NCBI RefSeq assembly: GCF_049243985.1
Contig: NC_135384.1
Location: 14,194,501 to 14,258,500 of the forward strand
Direction of reading: 5' to 3'
DNA length: 64,000 bases
Source: Paroedura picta
Lineage: Eukaryota > Chordata > Lepidosauria > Squamata > Gekkonidae
Positions 46,601 through 58,522 of this stretch are shown here, in pieces (position 1 is the first letter of the stretch; each line of letters starts with the position of its first letter). The position numbers and the translations under genes are program-made. The notes beneath the pieces are model-generated. The model saw only the letters and a program-made list of their open reading frames with translations, ran no database searches and was not told where the DNA came from.

Positions 46601-46922
46601 CATGTTTTACTGTGTCATGGGTTATCTTGGTTTCCTTGCCACTATCACCTTGACTGTGGCTTTCTTTGCCAGGAAACTACCAAAGAGTTTCAATGAAGCC
46701 AAATTTATCACCTTCAGCATGTTGGTCTTTTGCAGTGTTTGGCTGTCCTTCATTCCAACTTACCTGAGCACAAAAGGGAAATCTATGGTGGCTGTGGAGG
46801 TCTTCTCCATTTTTGCTTCTACTACTGGCTTACTGGGATGCATATTTTTCCCAAAATGCTACATAATTATTCTAAGACCTGAGATGAACAACAGGGAGCA
46901 ATTATTAAGGAGGAGAAATTGA
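40697..46922 (+). CDS. Vomeronasal type-2 receptor, gene C (6 exons, about 873 aa)
   Basis: Class C chemoreceptor, nearest to gene B. Exons: 40697-40917, 42368-42659, 42774-43625, 43849-44076, 44470-44596, 46021-46922. All are GT-AG and in phase. Signal segment [13 protein letters not shown], then [15 protein letters not shown]. The Venus-flytrap domain covers exons 1-4, the cysteine-rich exon 5 has [13 protein letters not shown], and the seven-helix exon has [27 protein letters not shown] and [17 protein letters not shown] (K replaces the D seen in A, B and D). An in-frame ATG at 40,682 would add five residues (MHVFR) that seem to come from the SINE tail. 40,697 has A at -3 and G at +4 and aligns with gene B, so I prefer it. 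Intron 2 is short (114 bp). No break seen. Confidence 0.93.
40918..42367. other. Intron 1 of gene C
   Basis: AT-rich. An A/G-rich run at about 41,735-41,830 (GAGAGAGAGAGG, AACAAACAAACAAAAG) may be the tail of a minus-strand retroposon, not resolved. Open frames here have no recognisable domain. Confidence 0.35.
44880..45235. repeat. GC-rich island-like insert in intron 5 of gene C
   Basis: From about 44,975 the base composition jumps to very G-rich (CTGGGGGGGGGAGGGGCGG) inside an AT-rich intron and drops back at about 45,235. Probably part of an interspersed repeat; no family recognised. Confidence 0.35.
45240..45960 (+). mobile_element. LINE C-terminal fragment (zf-RVT-like) in intron 5 of gene C
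   Basis: An open frame at 45,486-45,836 reads [20 protein letters not shown], the cysteine/histidine finger after the reverse transcriptase of some LINEs. It is followed by a 3' tail with AATGGCATTAAAGG. Similar in kind to 35,341-35,750. Only the 3' end is present, so it is a 5'-truncated dead copy. Confidence 0.65.
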
Positions 46923-46971
46923 AAAGAAAGTTCACCGTGTACTATGTTCTTATATTGCCCTAGCAGCCCCA

Positions 46972-46977
46972 AATAAA
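46972..46977 (+). terminator. Candidate poly(A) signal of gene C
   Basis: AATAAA 50 bp after the stop codon. Confidence 0.6.
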
Positions 46978-46979
46978 GA

Positions 46980-48255
46980 CATGAGACTACAATTTGAGTT
47001 TAACTAGTTTATTCCAATTAGCTGATCAATACCATCAGATATTAAATATGCTAATACTTAAGGAGATAGGATGTGATAAACAGTGTAGCCATGACTGTCA
47101 GTGTTCTGAGCAATCCACACTGACTTCAAAGTTGCTCAGTGGCATCCACTCGCATTTTTTATCCTTTTCTCTCCATATGGTGTTGAGAAACGCCAACTGT
47201 CATCAACATTTTTGATGCATCACAAAGCCACTACCAGGACCAGGTTCAGAATGAAGTTGCTTAGCTCCAAAGGTGCTTCTTGTCAAGGCCCATAGCCTTG
47301 TGAAGCCACTGATGGTCTGTTGGGTATATGCCCTTCAGCACTTCTGATTCCTCAGGATGCATGTTATTCATCTCTACCTAATATGAGAAACTCATCCTTT
47401 TCTTGCAATATAAGAGTTTCAACCTAGCTTTATAGCCTTTTTTTCCAACTGCTGACCATGGGGTCTGTGACATGGATCACCTAAATAAGCATCACAACCT
47501 ATAGGAAAGAGATAAACATTACCATTCCTGTACAAGTGAAGTATGTCATACATAATAGCCTGGTAATCTCAGATTTCCAACCAGCCAAAGCCTCTCTGAA
47601 TGTAGTTTGGTTAATCTTGTGTCACACACTCCCAATTTTGGTAGGCCTGACCATCCCCCTTCAAACCTATCTATGCATCTCTGTCTACATCACTTTAATG
47701 CCATGGGACCTTTCCTTAACTTTCTTCAAATCCATAATTATTTTGTGTTTTAATGTGAATTATTGTGTTTGTACTAGAGCATTCTTGTCCAGACACAATA
47801 GCAGGATTTCAGAAAGACTTCTGTATCTGAATCTGGTGGAGAGAAAGCATGAGTGGATTCTACAACACCCCCCCACACACACACACACACACACCATGCC
47901 ACTGGATGCAGGCATGTGGGTAGAGACTTGACTGTCCCCAAGTCAATGGATGTAAGCTTCCTGCTTGCTCTGAAATTCTCAATAAAAAAAAGCAATCAGA
48001 TTTTGTGCCTCAACGTGTCTGCAGCTGCAAAATAAAATGTTGCTTATATGATATAACTCTTAAGTGAATTTTATTTTCATCTCCTAATAGTATGAATTGT
48101 CTGCTCTAGCCTCAGAGCTGACTAAACCAAGCCGATGGGGGATGAATGGATCCCATACACATGAGCTGGCAGCCTTCTTTCCTCCAAAATATGCTAGATA
48201 ACAGACCAAAGCTGGAACTGTATCTGTGAAGGACAATTGACTATTAGGAAGGCAT
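46980..48255. other. Intergenic spacer after gene C
   Basis: No supported gene. A (CA)n run lies at 47,874-47,894. Open frames here carry no recognisable domain. Confidence 0.4.
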
Positions 48256-48259
48256 TTTA

Positions 48260-48680
48260 AACTGGAATAAGACACAACACACCCATGTTGGGTATAAACA
48301 AAGCCACAGCTTTATAACCTCCTGATGGGAGGGTTGGTGGAGCATGGGATAGAGAGCCTGCAGCAGACTGCACCAAAACCTGCAGAGTACAAAGGCATGC
48401 CGGGGACCTGCACCATTCCCAGCCGGGAGTGCAGATCCTCTTGCCTAATGAAGTCCGCCTTAAGGGAAGCGACCTGTGTGGGGGAGCCAATGGGAATCCA
48501 ACTCATTTGGCTGCCCCCAATCTGCCTGGCAACAATCCCCTGGCCTCCCAGCCGGGTAAGCTGCTCTCATTTTCATGCCACCTCTTATGGAGGTCTTGCA
48601 CCCCAGGAAGTCTAATCGCACACCAAACTCCCTACCAACAGGCTCCATTCCATACAAACCTGCAGCTGTGATTAAATACT
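48260..48680 (-). repeat. Possible solo LTR remnant
   Basis: On the minus strand, ATAAAGCTGTGGCTTTG follows CATCAGGAGGTT, matching the ATAAAGCTGTGGCC end of 51,940-52,265 and ATAAAACTGTGGTC of 27,690-28,510. Broken or solo; ends not resolved. Confidence 0.35.
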
Positions 48681-48992
48681 AACGATAAAACATCTACCTC
48701 AAACACTAGAACAAGGCTGTTTCCACATCAACATAGGGTGGGTGGGAGGGAAGCTGCTTTGTGGCATTCTGGGCAAAGCGGCCACAAGTGGCACCTTTAT
48801 AGCTGCTGTGGGTCCCACCTACCCACTTAGACACTGTGCATGTGGGTATGCACACCTCACACCATGAAGGGCTGCTGGGGCAGTCATGTCTGCCTCCAGC
48901 CAGCCCTCTGCAGCATCAACCAGTGGTCATGGTGAGTCTTGGCCCAGACTCACCATGTATTGCTGGAAAAGGTAGCCTGGGAAATATTGACT

Positions 48993-49074
48993 CCTGGGAG
49001 AGGAATGGGAAGGCAACTGTAAGTCGCTTTGAGCCTCCTTCGGGTAGGGAAAAGCAGCATATAAGAAACAACTC

Positions 49075-49161
<87 letters not shown>
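48993..49161 (+). mobile_element. SINE 3' part with a long (ATT)n tail
   Basis: AACTGTAAGTCGCTTTGAGCC, CCTTCGGGTAGGGAAAAGC and GCATATAAGAA are the 3' part of the SINE seen whole at 62,631-62,985. It then runs into about 29 ATT repeats (49,074-49,161). Long frames of Y, N or I on either strand are this repeat. Confidence 0.8.
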
Positions 49162-49162
<1 letters not shown>

Positions 49163-50862
49163 TAACAAAGCTGTCACTGGGCATAACTGGAGATACCCAG
49201 CAGTCCATAATACCACTTGATGGCCCTTGTTATGCTGGTCCATCTTGGCCCAGACTAGAGTTGGTTTCTCTGGAATAAGCACTAGGCTCCTTTCTTGTAG
49301 AACTGTCTGTGAAATGTCCCAGTGTGACAACTGATTTGCCGACCCTCAGGATGTCCTAGTGCCCTGACAGAAGTCATGATGAGGAATTGATGTTTAAAGT
49401 GACAGGAGTGAGAGGCTGGTTACAGAGGAATCCACCTTTATATACCAAACTTCAACCACAGGAACTCAGTTAAAGAAGATTAATAGTTAATAAGAATATT
49501 TTTTATTTAAATTTAAATTAGTAATTTAAGTAACTGCATACATACACTGACATTAGGAGAAGGAAGGGAAGGTGATGTTAAACTATGTCCTGCTGGGTGA
49601 CTGTGGACCATTCCCATCCTCCTCAAAACTATCATTGCAGGTGGTGATGTCACTTCTGTGGGTGTAGAAGTGTGTCAACTGGTCAGCTGGCATCACGTCC
49701 TGGGCTCCTTGGAGCATGAAAGATTAGTTCAGAGGTTCCCTAATGGTGTTAGATTGTTTTAACAATTAAATGGGATGGCCCTATGTACATGGTGGAAGTG
49801 TGGGGGAAAAGAGAAAACCGGAAATACACTTTATCACATAGGCCAACTTTATTATTAGTCTGCTGTAAATGGAGAGGAGATGGATATCTTTCCTAAGATA
49901 CAGTAGAGTTCATGTCTCAGTTGTAACAGGTGTGCAGGAGTCATATCTCAAAGTTTGCCAACTTTCAGCTGGCATCTGAGGTGCTTTTTTAAAATTTTGA
50001 AGCTGAAACTCAAGAGCATTTTCTGCTCTGATTGATTTGCAAGTGCTCATTCCAACCAACAAGCCATCAGGGTGTTCATGCAAAGTCCCCAGAGATGAGC
50101 CTTCAGGGAAGAGCAGATGATAAATGTCAAATGAAATAAAATTAAAGTCAAAAAGAAATAGCTGCTTCTCTTCTGCTTTTCCCATCAAGGTTGACAAGTT
50201 TAAAACATTCTGAAAACACTCAGTATTCTCGTCTCAAGGTCTAAAAAAACAGCAGGTGATAATGTGAAACTTTGAATTAAGAAATAAATCTCATTTGTTT
50301 TCATGGCCCAGTGCTGCAATACATGGTTTTTGTGTCTGCCAGCTGTCAACAGCTGTGAAATTTTCATGTTGATATTATTAACGTAGAATCTGTGGTGGGC
50401 AGCAGATGCGTCCAAGAAACGCTACCTGTTTGTAACATCATCCAGCCTGCTAATCCACTGTTACCTTGGCTCCCCAAATTAATGTGGACACCTGGGGCCT
50501 TGTTGTAATTACCCTTGCCAGAACTGTGTCAATTAGAGATAATTGCAGTCTTGATTTGTGCTGGGAGATGTCCCTTCTGAGAGTTGACACTGAACTGCAA
50601 GAACAAAGTTTAGAAGGGGGAAAAAATAACATGTTACAGCTGATGTAACATCTTAAGTCCTCAGACTTTTTCTTTACTTTTTCTTTTGCTGGTGTATTTG
50701 TGTCCTGCTAAGCCACTGCCTTGATTGACAGTGGACCATTGGTGTTCCATCACACTGTTCAAATCCTATGCCCTATAAATATGAAATCTGTGACAAAAAA
50801 AATCAGTTAAGGACAATGTAACTTCCATTCTGTTAATTCATTTCCCTGCCAAACCATTAGGA
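49162..50862. other. Intergenic spacer
   Basis: AT-rich, no supported gene or recognised repeat. Confidence 0.4.
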
Positions 50863-51123
50863 CAGCCTTTTTCAACTTGTTTACCATTGAGAACCCCCCC
50901 CCTCCCGAAACATTCTTCAGGAAACCCCAGAAGTGACATGATCATACCAAAATATGATTGGGAAGCATAGCTGGGGCCCTTCCCCTTCCAACTCCTCCAG
51001 GCATATCACTGGACAACTGGGGAGAGGGTGGACTTGACCATATATGGTCATATCACCTGATAAATCCTTCCAGGCCTGTCAAGAAAGCTCAGGGTTTCAC
51101 AAAACCCTGGTTGAGAAAGCCTG
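50863..51123. mobile_element. hAT-like MITE, about 260 bp
   Basis: Ends CAGCCTTTTTCAAC and, inverted, CAGGCTTTCTCAAC. The 8-bp flanks CATTAGGA and CCTTAGGG agree at 6 of 8 positions. Body with ACCATTGAGAACCCCC and GGTTTCACAAAACCC. An older copy; a fragment of the same family is at 23,015-23,090. Confidence 0.7.
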
Positions 51124-51727
51124 CCTTAGGGAGATGGATGACCCCCGAATATTCATTGCATCTCCCAAATGACTGCAATTTTTAAAAAGGGCAACGAACA
51201 TCTTAAAACCTTCTCATTTGGCAAAATGAATTTGTTTGATTGATAAGTTAAATGTGCAACCATTTTTGCATATGGGGGTGGGGAGAAATATATTTTCCCC
51301 AAAGCACACTTCTTCAGATCACACAAGACGATTGTGCACCAGTGGCGCCGCATCATGTATCACTGGTGCATTGCAGCAGAGCAGCATGCTTGGCCATTTT
51401 TGCGTCCCTACAGGTGATCCATTTCAGTGGTTCACTGGGTCACTGCTGCAATGTGTCCACACAGGGGATGCAGCTGCAGCAGAAAGCTTCCGCCACATGA
51501 GGGCAGGGGGTGGTTTGTTTGTTTGCTTGCATGAGAACGCAATCACTCCTATCAGCAAAAAATGAAAAAATGCCCCAGTCTGCCCCATGGCACTGCAAAG
51601 CACCTTGAAACAGTTAGGGGAGATGGACCATGTTCCTTTCTATATCAAGCAAAAGGGGCAACAATCTACCTCAGCTGTAATAAATATTCCTCTAATTTAA
51701 AGGTTTTATTCCCCATACCTCCTCGAC

Positions 51728-51885
51728 ATGCAACCAGCTGGGTATCATTGGGCCAAGCTCTCTCAGTGCTCACACAGTCTCACCTACCTCACAAGATGTC
51801 TGTCACAGGGAGAAGGGTGGGCAATTGTAATCCACTTAGAGAGACCTTTGGATAGTAAAAAGTCGAGTAATAAAAACCAGCACAT
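51728..51885 (+). mobile_element. Diverged SINE 3' half
   Basis: CAACCAGCTGGGTATCATTGG, TCTCACCTACCTCACAAGATG and GCAATTGTAATCCACTTAGAG follow the same order as the SINE at 62,631-62,985 read on its own strand. It has many differences, so it is old. Confidence 0.6.
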
Positions 51886-51939
51886 CATTATAATCAGTGT
51901 GGTGTGGTTCCTAGATTATATGATTAGGATCTAGGAGAA

Positions 51940-52265
51940 CCATTGAGTCTGCTCAGAGCTGACTTTGGGCCCTCCTGGCTCGACCCATCAAGCCATTTGT
52001 TCCTGGACAGCAAGGCTGTCCCGAAGTGAAGCTGGTGGAGAGAGTGGGCTTCCTCCATGTGGCACCTTATATAGGCACCCCTGAGCCCAGCAGTAAGGAG
52101 ACCTTTGTTCACAGCGGGGATCTGGATGGGCTCCAGGGTGCTGCTGGGGTTTGGGTTCTTGTGGTCTTCTGACTGTAAGTGGAGTAGTAATAAAGCTGTG
52201 GCCTTGTTTAAGCAAACGGAAATGTGTGCATGTCTTCCTTGAGCCCAAAATGGCCTCCTGCAAGT
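51940..52265 (+). repeat. Possible solo LTR remnant
   Basis: Has CTTATATAGGC and, 120 bp on, AATAAAGCTGTGGCC: a TATA-like box and poly(A)-type signal in the order expected within an LTR. Related ends are at 28,400 and 48,300. Family not identified. Confidence 0.35.
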
Positions 52266-52983
52266 CATTAACAGTAGCTAACCTAGCAACTGCTGTGTAA
52301 TGTTTTGATTTCTGATATAGAGACTGTGAATATTAGTAATGCTGCAGATCAGCACCAACCCTAATTAACTCTCTTTAGTCTCAAGCATATACTAGGAGTG
52401 TGCAAAGAATCTGATATCTTTCAGGTTTGGGTATATTGAATCCCCAAAATATTAGTATTCCCTGCTATTTCTGAATATCAATACCTGTATGTTATTCAAT
52501 TTTGAAAATAAAAGGGAAAGCCATATTATTCAACTCTATAAATGCAAGGCATTTAAAGGGAAAGGGATCTTTTTAGTTGTCAGAGTTAGAATTCTCTCAA
52601 ATCTGGGAAGTTTTGTGGCTTACAGCATACCCCTAAGCCATTTTAGCAATCCATTTTGCTTCTTTTCATCTTGGAGGGGAAGTAAATTTGATTGCTGAAA
52701 TGGCTGCAGATCATTTATACCTAGCAACTTGATAGGTCTGGCAATCAGCTATTAGGCTTAAATGGCCAGCAGCCATTTAAATACTTTGTTTCATTTCCCT
52801 CCATCTGAAAGCATAGGGGAAGTGAAACACAGGAGTTAAAGGGGTAGCAATCATTTAACCTAACAATGGATAGGTGGACCCATGAAGCTGCTAGTCTTAA
52901 ACCCAAACTCCAGCAGGCCCCATACCCTACTTGGAAGAGGTCAGCAGAATTGATATCTAATTGGTATCACTGAATATGTCTGA

Positions 52984-53089
52984 AGAAAAGAAAAGAAAAG
53001 AAAAGAAAAGAAAAGAAAAGAAAAGAAAAGAAAAGAAAAGAAAAGAAAAGAAAAGAAAAGAAAAGAAAAGAAAAGAAAAGAAAAGAAAG
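52984..53089. repeat. (AAAAG)n microsatellite, about 21 units
   Basis: Perfect AAAAG repeats ending in GGGGG; the K/E/R-rich open frame over it is an artefact. Confidence 0.97.
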
Positions 53090-53705
53090 GGGGATTTCTT
53101 TGGGTCAGCTGTAATGTTAGACAAAAAACTCCAGAAAATCTATGTTTGGCTTAGAAAATACCTACAAATACTGGTATTGGTATACCAAATAAAAACACAT
53201 TGTTTATATGGTGAGTGATGTAAGCTCAGGCTAGCACTGAAAAAACTTTATGGATAATGAGAGTGACATAAAAAATAATCAAATAATACCATGAAGAAAA
53301 TGATGGGATGTTCAGGGTTTTTTTCAAAGCAGATTACCAATGTAACAAAGGACACTCTAAGGAATGATTAAACATACCAAGAATAAATACAGATTTATTT
53401 GTTTAGTTTTGATGAAGTACAGTCCATCATTCCAATCACACGTGCACCATTCCTTTGGCATAAATCTGGTTCATGTGTTAACTATCAACAATAGCAAGCA
53501 TTGTGGCCTTGTAGAACTCTTGTGACTAGCATGTCTATTGGGTTGGATGTACACATAAAACTTTTCATTGCAGATGTACCCCTCCATGGCAAGATGGTAA
53601 TTTCTAACATGGAGTCTTAGACTGAATAAGTCTATGGCATAATTATACCCTTCCAGATCAACATATCAAGGTAATACAATAAATGCCTAAGAGTATAAGA
53701 TAAAT
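53090..53705. other. Spacer with candidate 3' end of gene D
   Basis: No gene. TTTATT at 53,394-53,399 is AATAAA on the minus strand, about 307 bp after the stop codon of gene D, a candidate poly(A) signal. Confidence 0.4.
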
Positions 53706-54707
53706 CTACAACAAATCATTTCTTCTCTTTACTAACTGATCCCTACTGTTCATCTCGGGCTTCAGAATAATGATATAGCATTTGGGGAAAAAAATGCACC
53801 CCAGTAAGCCAGCACCAGAGGCTAAAATGGAGAAGATCTCCACAGCCACCATGGATTTCCCTTTGGTGCTCAAGTAAGTTGGCACAAATGACAACCAAAC
53901 ACTGCAAAAGAGAAACATGCTGAAGGTGATAAATTTGGCTTCATTGAAACTGTCAGGCAATTTTCTGGCAAAAAAAGCCACAGTGAAACTGACGATGGCC
54001 AGGAAGCCCATGTAGCCCAGGACACAGTAAAACATGGCAGTGGATCCCTCGTTACATTTCAGGATGATTTTCCCTTTCAAGGAATGCATATCTGTGTCTG
54101 GGAATGGAGGTGAAGTGCTTAACCAAATACTACAAATACAAGCCTGAATAAAAGTACAGGAAAATATAACTGCATTTGCTGTTCTTTTCCCTACCCATTT
54201 CTTCATTCTGGATCCTGGTTTGGTAGCCATAAAGGCCAGAACCACAGTGATGGTTTTGGCTAACATGCTAGAAATGGCTACAGAGAAGACAATGCCAAAA
54301 GAAGTTTGTCGGAGAAGACAGATAATCTCCCCAGGTTGTCCAATGAAGAGCAAAGAGCAAAGGAAGCAAAGCTGGAGGGAGATGAGGAGAATGTAGGTGA
54401 GGGCCCGGTTGTTGGCTTTGACTATTGGAGTGTCCTGGAATTGCACAAATATTTTAAGAATGAAAACAGTAAGTAGAAAGAAAGTAATGGCCAGAAGAGC
54501 TAAGACAACCCCTAAAGGTTCTTTGTGGGACAGGTAGCTTAGAATCTTGGGGATACACTTGTTTTGATCCTTGTTGGGATGCAGTTCTTCTGGACAGTTA
54601 ACACAGGAACCCATATCTAAAAAAAGGAAAATTTGGTAAATACTTGAATATAGTGTCTTTTGGATGCAAACTACTTCCATCCTTTTCAGGAACTCTATGG
54701 AATTTTC

Positions 54708-54942
54708 ATGGCCACCTCATGAGAAGGAAGGACTCCCTGGAGAAGAGCCTAATGCTGGGAGCGATCGAGGGCAAAAGAAGAAGGGGATGACAGAGAATGA
54801 GGTGGCTGGATGGAGTCACTGAAGCAGTAGGTGCAAACCTAAATGGACTCCGGGGAATGGTAGAGGACAGGAAGGCCTGGAGGATCATTGTCCATGGGGT
54901 CGTGATGGGTCGGAATCGACTTTGCACCTAACAGCAACAACA
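54708..54942 (+). mobile_element. Bov-B (RTE) LINE 3' end in intron 5 of gene D
   Basis: Encodes the C-terminal run GKRRRGRQRMRWLDGVTEA, then MVEDRKAWR and HGVVMGRNR, and ends in CCTAACAGCAACAACA: the known Bov-B terminus. Duplication ATGGAATTTTC at 54,697-54,707 and 54,943-54,953. 5'-truncated, as usual for LINE copies. Confidence 0.88.
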
Positions 54943-54953
54943 ATGGAATTTTC

Positions 54954-56370
54954 CAGGTGAGTTTTATTCTTGAAATGACTTCATCACTTCATTTCATATC
55001 TGGCTGGTTGCTAGTTACCTTCAAAGGTTAGAGGATGCACAGGATGAGGACTGAAAGAACTAGATTCACTGCATTAGTCCTTGCAGGTTTTGTCCTTATT
55101 CTTTGGAGATGCCTATTTGAGGCTAAGGCTCTGAGTGCTCAGTCTGGGACCATTTCCACATTGTGAGATTTACCTTGTTTTAGACTTGCTTTGGATTTCC
55201 TTTGGATGCTGTGAGTGGACTCTAGTCTTTCTGCATTTGGGCTTTCTTCTCCTTATTTCCGAGGCCAAAATTTGTGACAGGTTTTGAACACTGAGTCTGA
55301 CGGAGGCAGCCTCCCATCATATTTTGCTCCCTTCCCATTTTCAAAAAATGTGGGGATTTTATGCAAAACAGTGCATACTTGCACCTTTGTTTTCATTGCA
55401 CCTTTTAATCCCACCATTCTGCACCTTTGCTTGCATTCCCTCTAAAGTGCCTTGAATGTAATTTTTTTAATAAAACCTGGATTATAACATTAAAACAGTA
55501 TTATACTGCTATGTAAGCCTCCAGGACTGCTTTTTAAAAAACTTAGGAACATAGTTGTAACATGATCACCTCTTTCAAAAGAAAAAGTCAGACTGTTTGG
55601 AATAGAGGGAAGGGGGAATGGAGGGATGGAGGGGGAGGGAGAATGGCATTGAGGGAAGGGGCATTCCCAAATGATTCAAATTGGTGGGCACAGGGAAAAC
55701 CCCAATTTTGCACATTTCTGCATTGGTCAGTCCGAAGTTAGACCTCGTTATACCCTGCTTGAAAAGATGAAAACTGTTTTTCTGGGGATTCCTTTACTGT
55801 GGAGCAAGTGAGGGGGGAATTCAGCACTGCAACAGAAGCAGCAAATGTTAGTGTGGAAATGGACAAAAAAGCAACCCTTTAAAAATGCAAATCCGAACAA
55901 TATTGCTAGTGCGGAAACAGTCTGGGTGCAGTGAGTGAGACTGCTGCCTTATCCATGCATGCGGATGCCTGCCCAGCCTGATCATCTGACTGTTCCTGAT
56001 TCAGATTGGCCATGACCTTGAATGATTGCCACCTGCCTTGACCCTTGGACTGCCATATTTCCACACTGCCTTGCCAGATCCTTCCTGGCCTTCAGACCAT
56101 GTTCCAACCTGCCTTCTATCTGCTGTGACTTTGTCTCAAAGATATTGCTTTGTACACATTCCTTCCCTTTGCTGTTGGCCTCTAGTGAGGACTGATAACA
56201 ACAGAGTTGGGAACTCAGTCAGCTCCAAGGCTGACATGCCAAGACCAGCCCAGGGTCTCCCAGCCAACCTAGGAGATGGCCTGCTTTTCCAGCCCAGCTG
56301 GGGACAGACCATCAAAGCTATGTTGCATATGATGAAAGAAAGAATACAATACATTTTTATGTGTGTGTTC
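54954..56370. other. Intron 5 of gene D, remainder
   Basis: No recognised repeat or exon; a G-rich run GAGGGATGGAGGGGGAGGG lies at about 55,620. Open frames here lack domains. Confidence 0.35.
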
Positions 56371-56544
56371 CATTACCTACCTTGCTGGTCAGATACCATT
56401 CCTTCTGGACATGGAGCACAACCATAGCAGCAAAATTTCTTTCCTTCTTTCTTTTGCTTGTTGTAGCCAGCCTTACAGTGGTCATTACACAAAGAAAGGG
56501 GCAACACCTGTCCATAAACAGAAAAGTTCATTGCACCCCATTGA

Positions 56545-56697
56545 CTGTTGGAGGTTTCATGCCAGGCTGCAGGTTGCCCCACATCTTCCTGCACCCACAC
56601 GGGGCAGCATTTGTCCCGGTGTGCCTCATCTGCCCCCTGATTTGTATTCCTGCATGGGAGCTGGGGCATTGAAGTTCCCAGTGCATAAACGGTCACT
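56545..56697 (-). mobile_element. MITE fragment beside exon 5 of gene D
   Basis: Inverse copy of the 63,159-63,341 element: CCAGTGCATAAACGGTCA end at the right, CTGGGGCATTGAAGTTCC, and CATGCCAGGCTGCAGGTTG. The left end fades about 40 bp from the exon 5 acceptor (56,507/56,508). Confidence 0.55.
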
Positions 56698-57401
56698 GTG
56701 AAGCCCGATGATACACAGAGATGACGTGAGTTGTCTTTTATGACTGACCTGCATCAATAGTAAGCTTAAGAAAATAATTTCAGCCTCACTGGATCATACT
56801 AGAGGTCCATCTAAAGAAACATAAACCTTACCTTCATGCATTAAGAGCATTTCCCCCTCTGTTCATGAATTTTAAATCTAAGAGGTTACTTCTGGTACCT
56901 ATCTCTATTTATCAATAGTGGACTACAATAAGAGAGACCTGTGTTCAACCCCTACCTGCAATGCAATTTACTCAATTTATTTCGTTCAGGGATTCTCTAT
57001 CAGACCTTTTTGTAATGTCTCAGATTGGACTGTCTCTTATTCTATAGAATCGTATGGTCTAACCTGTTACCTGGTTAAAGCTTCGGTGCCACACAATACG
57101 ATCATCATTAAGGGTTAATTCTAGGCCTTGAGGCGCCTGAGGGTCCAACCTTCCCACTTTTACTCTCACAAAAGAGCCATTTGAAAAAGTAACCCAGTTC
57201 GTGACATCAAAACTTGTAACTAATGCTCCATTTTCATCAAAATGTACAATTTCTCCGGCTGTGTTGTTGAATGAGATGCTCCGCAGGAAGTGATGGAGCT
57301 GGGTTATAAGAGAAATGAATAAATAAATGGCAACAATTGGAATAGTTGCAGTAAACATTGCAGTCCCTTGATATATTTTGATGAGGATCATTCTTGTTCC
57401 T

Positions 57402-57625
57402 AGAATCATAGAATCATAGAGTTGGAAGGCCATCTAGTCCAACCCCCCTGCTCAACGCAGGATTAGCACTAAGCATCCAAGAAAAGTGTGTATCCAACCT
57501 TTGCTTGAAGACTTCCAGTGAGGGGGAGCTCACCACCTCCTTAGGCAGCCTATTCCTAAACATTACACCAGCATTTTTCCGATTAAGCTGTGACATTTCC
57601 CTCCTCTTGAATTGTAATTGTTCAG
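57402..57625 (-). mobile_element. CR1 LINE 3' end in intron 3 of gene D
   Basis: AGAATCATAGAATCATAGAG (inverse 3' octamers) followed by CATCTAGTCCAACCCCC. The minus-strand frame reads FRNRLPKEVVSSPSLEVFKQ, the C terminus of CR1 ORF2. 5'-truncated. Confidence 0.88.
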
Positions 57626-58140
57626 AATGATAGCAAAACCCCAATATTATAGCACAATGATACTCTTCATCCAAACATATTTAGAAGGCAGATAGATGAG
57701 TGTAATGTAGTGGAAGTATTGCAGGCTTGCTGCATGCATATTGTAGATGAATGTTTCACCTGTTATATAATTTTAATTAGTGCTGCTATGTATTTGGTGT
57801 TAATATTTTCACATACCACTGGTATCACAGATTTTTTTCCCCAACAGTGTAACTCTATTTATGGTTTCATTGTATGGATGATGGTTTCCCTACGTTTTAG
57901 GAAGGGAGAGAGAGAGAGCCTAGAGATGTCATTACCTGCCATGGCTGCATATTATGAATTTCATGCCTCTCTCCTTCTTTGTCTTTGGATCCAGACAGAT
58001 ACATGGCATGCAAAGCATGGGCCACAGCATAGGCAGCATTATAGACATTATAGCTGTGATCAATCATGTTCATTTCAAAGAAAATCCCAGGGATACTCTC
58101 CAGTTTCTCCTCCCCCGTGCAGTGCCCTGCATGTTCCTCT

Positions 58141-58522
58141 TGTTGGTATAATGTACCAAGTGACAGCTAACAGCGTGAAGGTGATCAAACTGATCTAACT
58201 GACAGGTACTGATCATGTGAGAAGTGTCAGGTGCACAGGAATGACACAGCACAAATGCTTCTATTGGCTGGATAGAAAGCTGATGCAACATTAGAGAAGG
58301 TTGCATGTACATAGGTTGTGTATATAAGGAATGATGGGAAAGCTGTTCTTCCCTCTCTCTCTGAAATGCCATTGTGCGCGCAGCACTCTGCTGGATAACT
58401 TGTAAATATTCTGTACATAAAATAACTGCTAAGGAACCTACAACCTGTGTTGTTTGTGTTCTTGTGTCACATCGAGGTGACACACCACTACAACGGCTTC
58501 CGCTTTCACAGCAACGCTAACA
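58141..58522 (+). repeat. Left LTR of the copia element
   Basis: 382 bp with a TATATAAGG box at about 58,320 and a following transcript-end region. Matches the right LTR at a constant offset of 2,509. Confidence 0.93.

Noticed and set aside
49074-49161. Poly-Y, poly-N and poly-I proteins
   Set aside because: Translation of an (ATT)n microsatellite.
52984-53089. Lysine/glutamate-rich protein frame
   Set aside because: Translation of an (AAAAG)n microsatellite.
58227-58483. Minus-strand open frames in the LTRs (repeated at 60,736-60,992)
   Set aside because: They occur in both LTRs antisense to the element and have no domain; shadows of LTR sequence.
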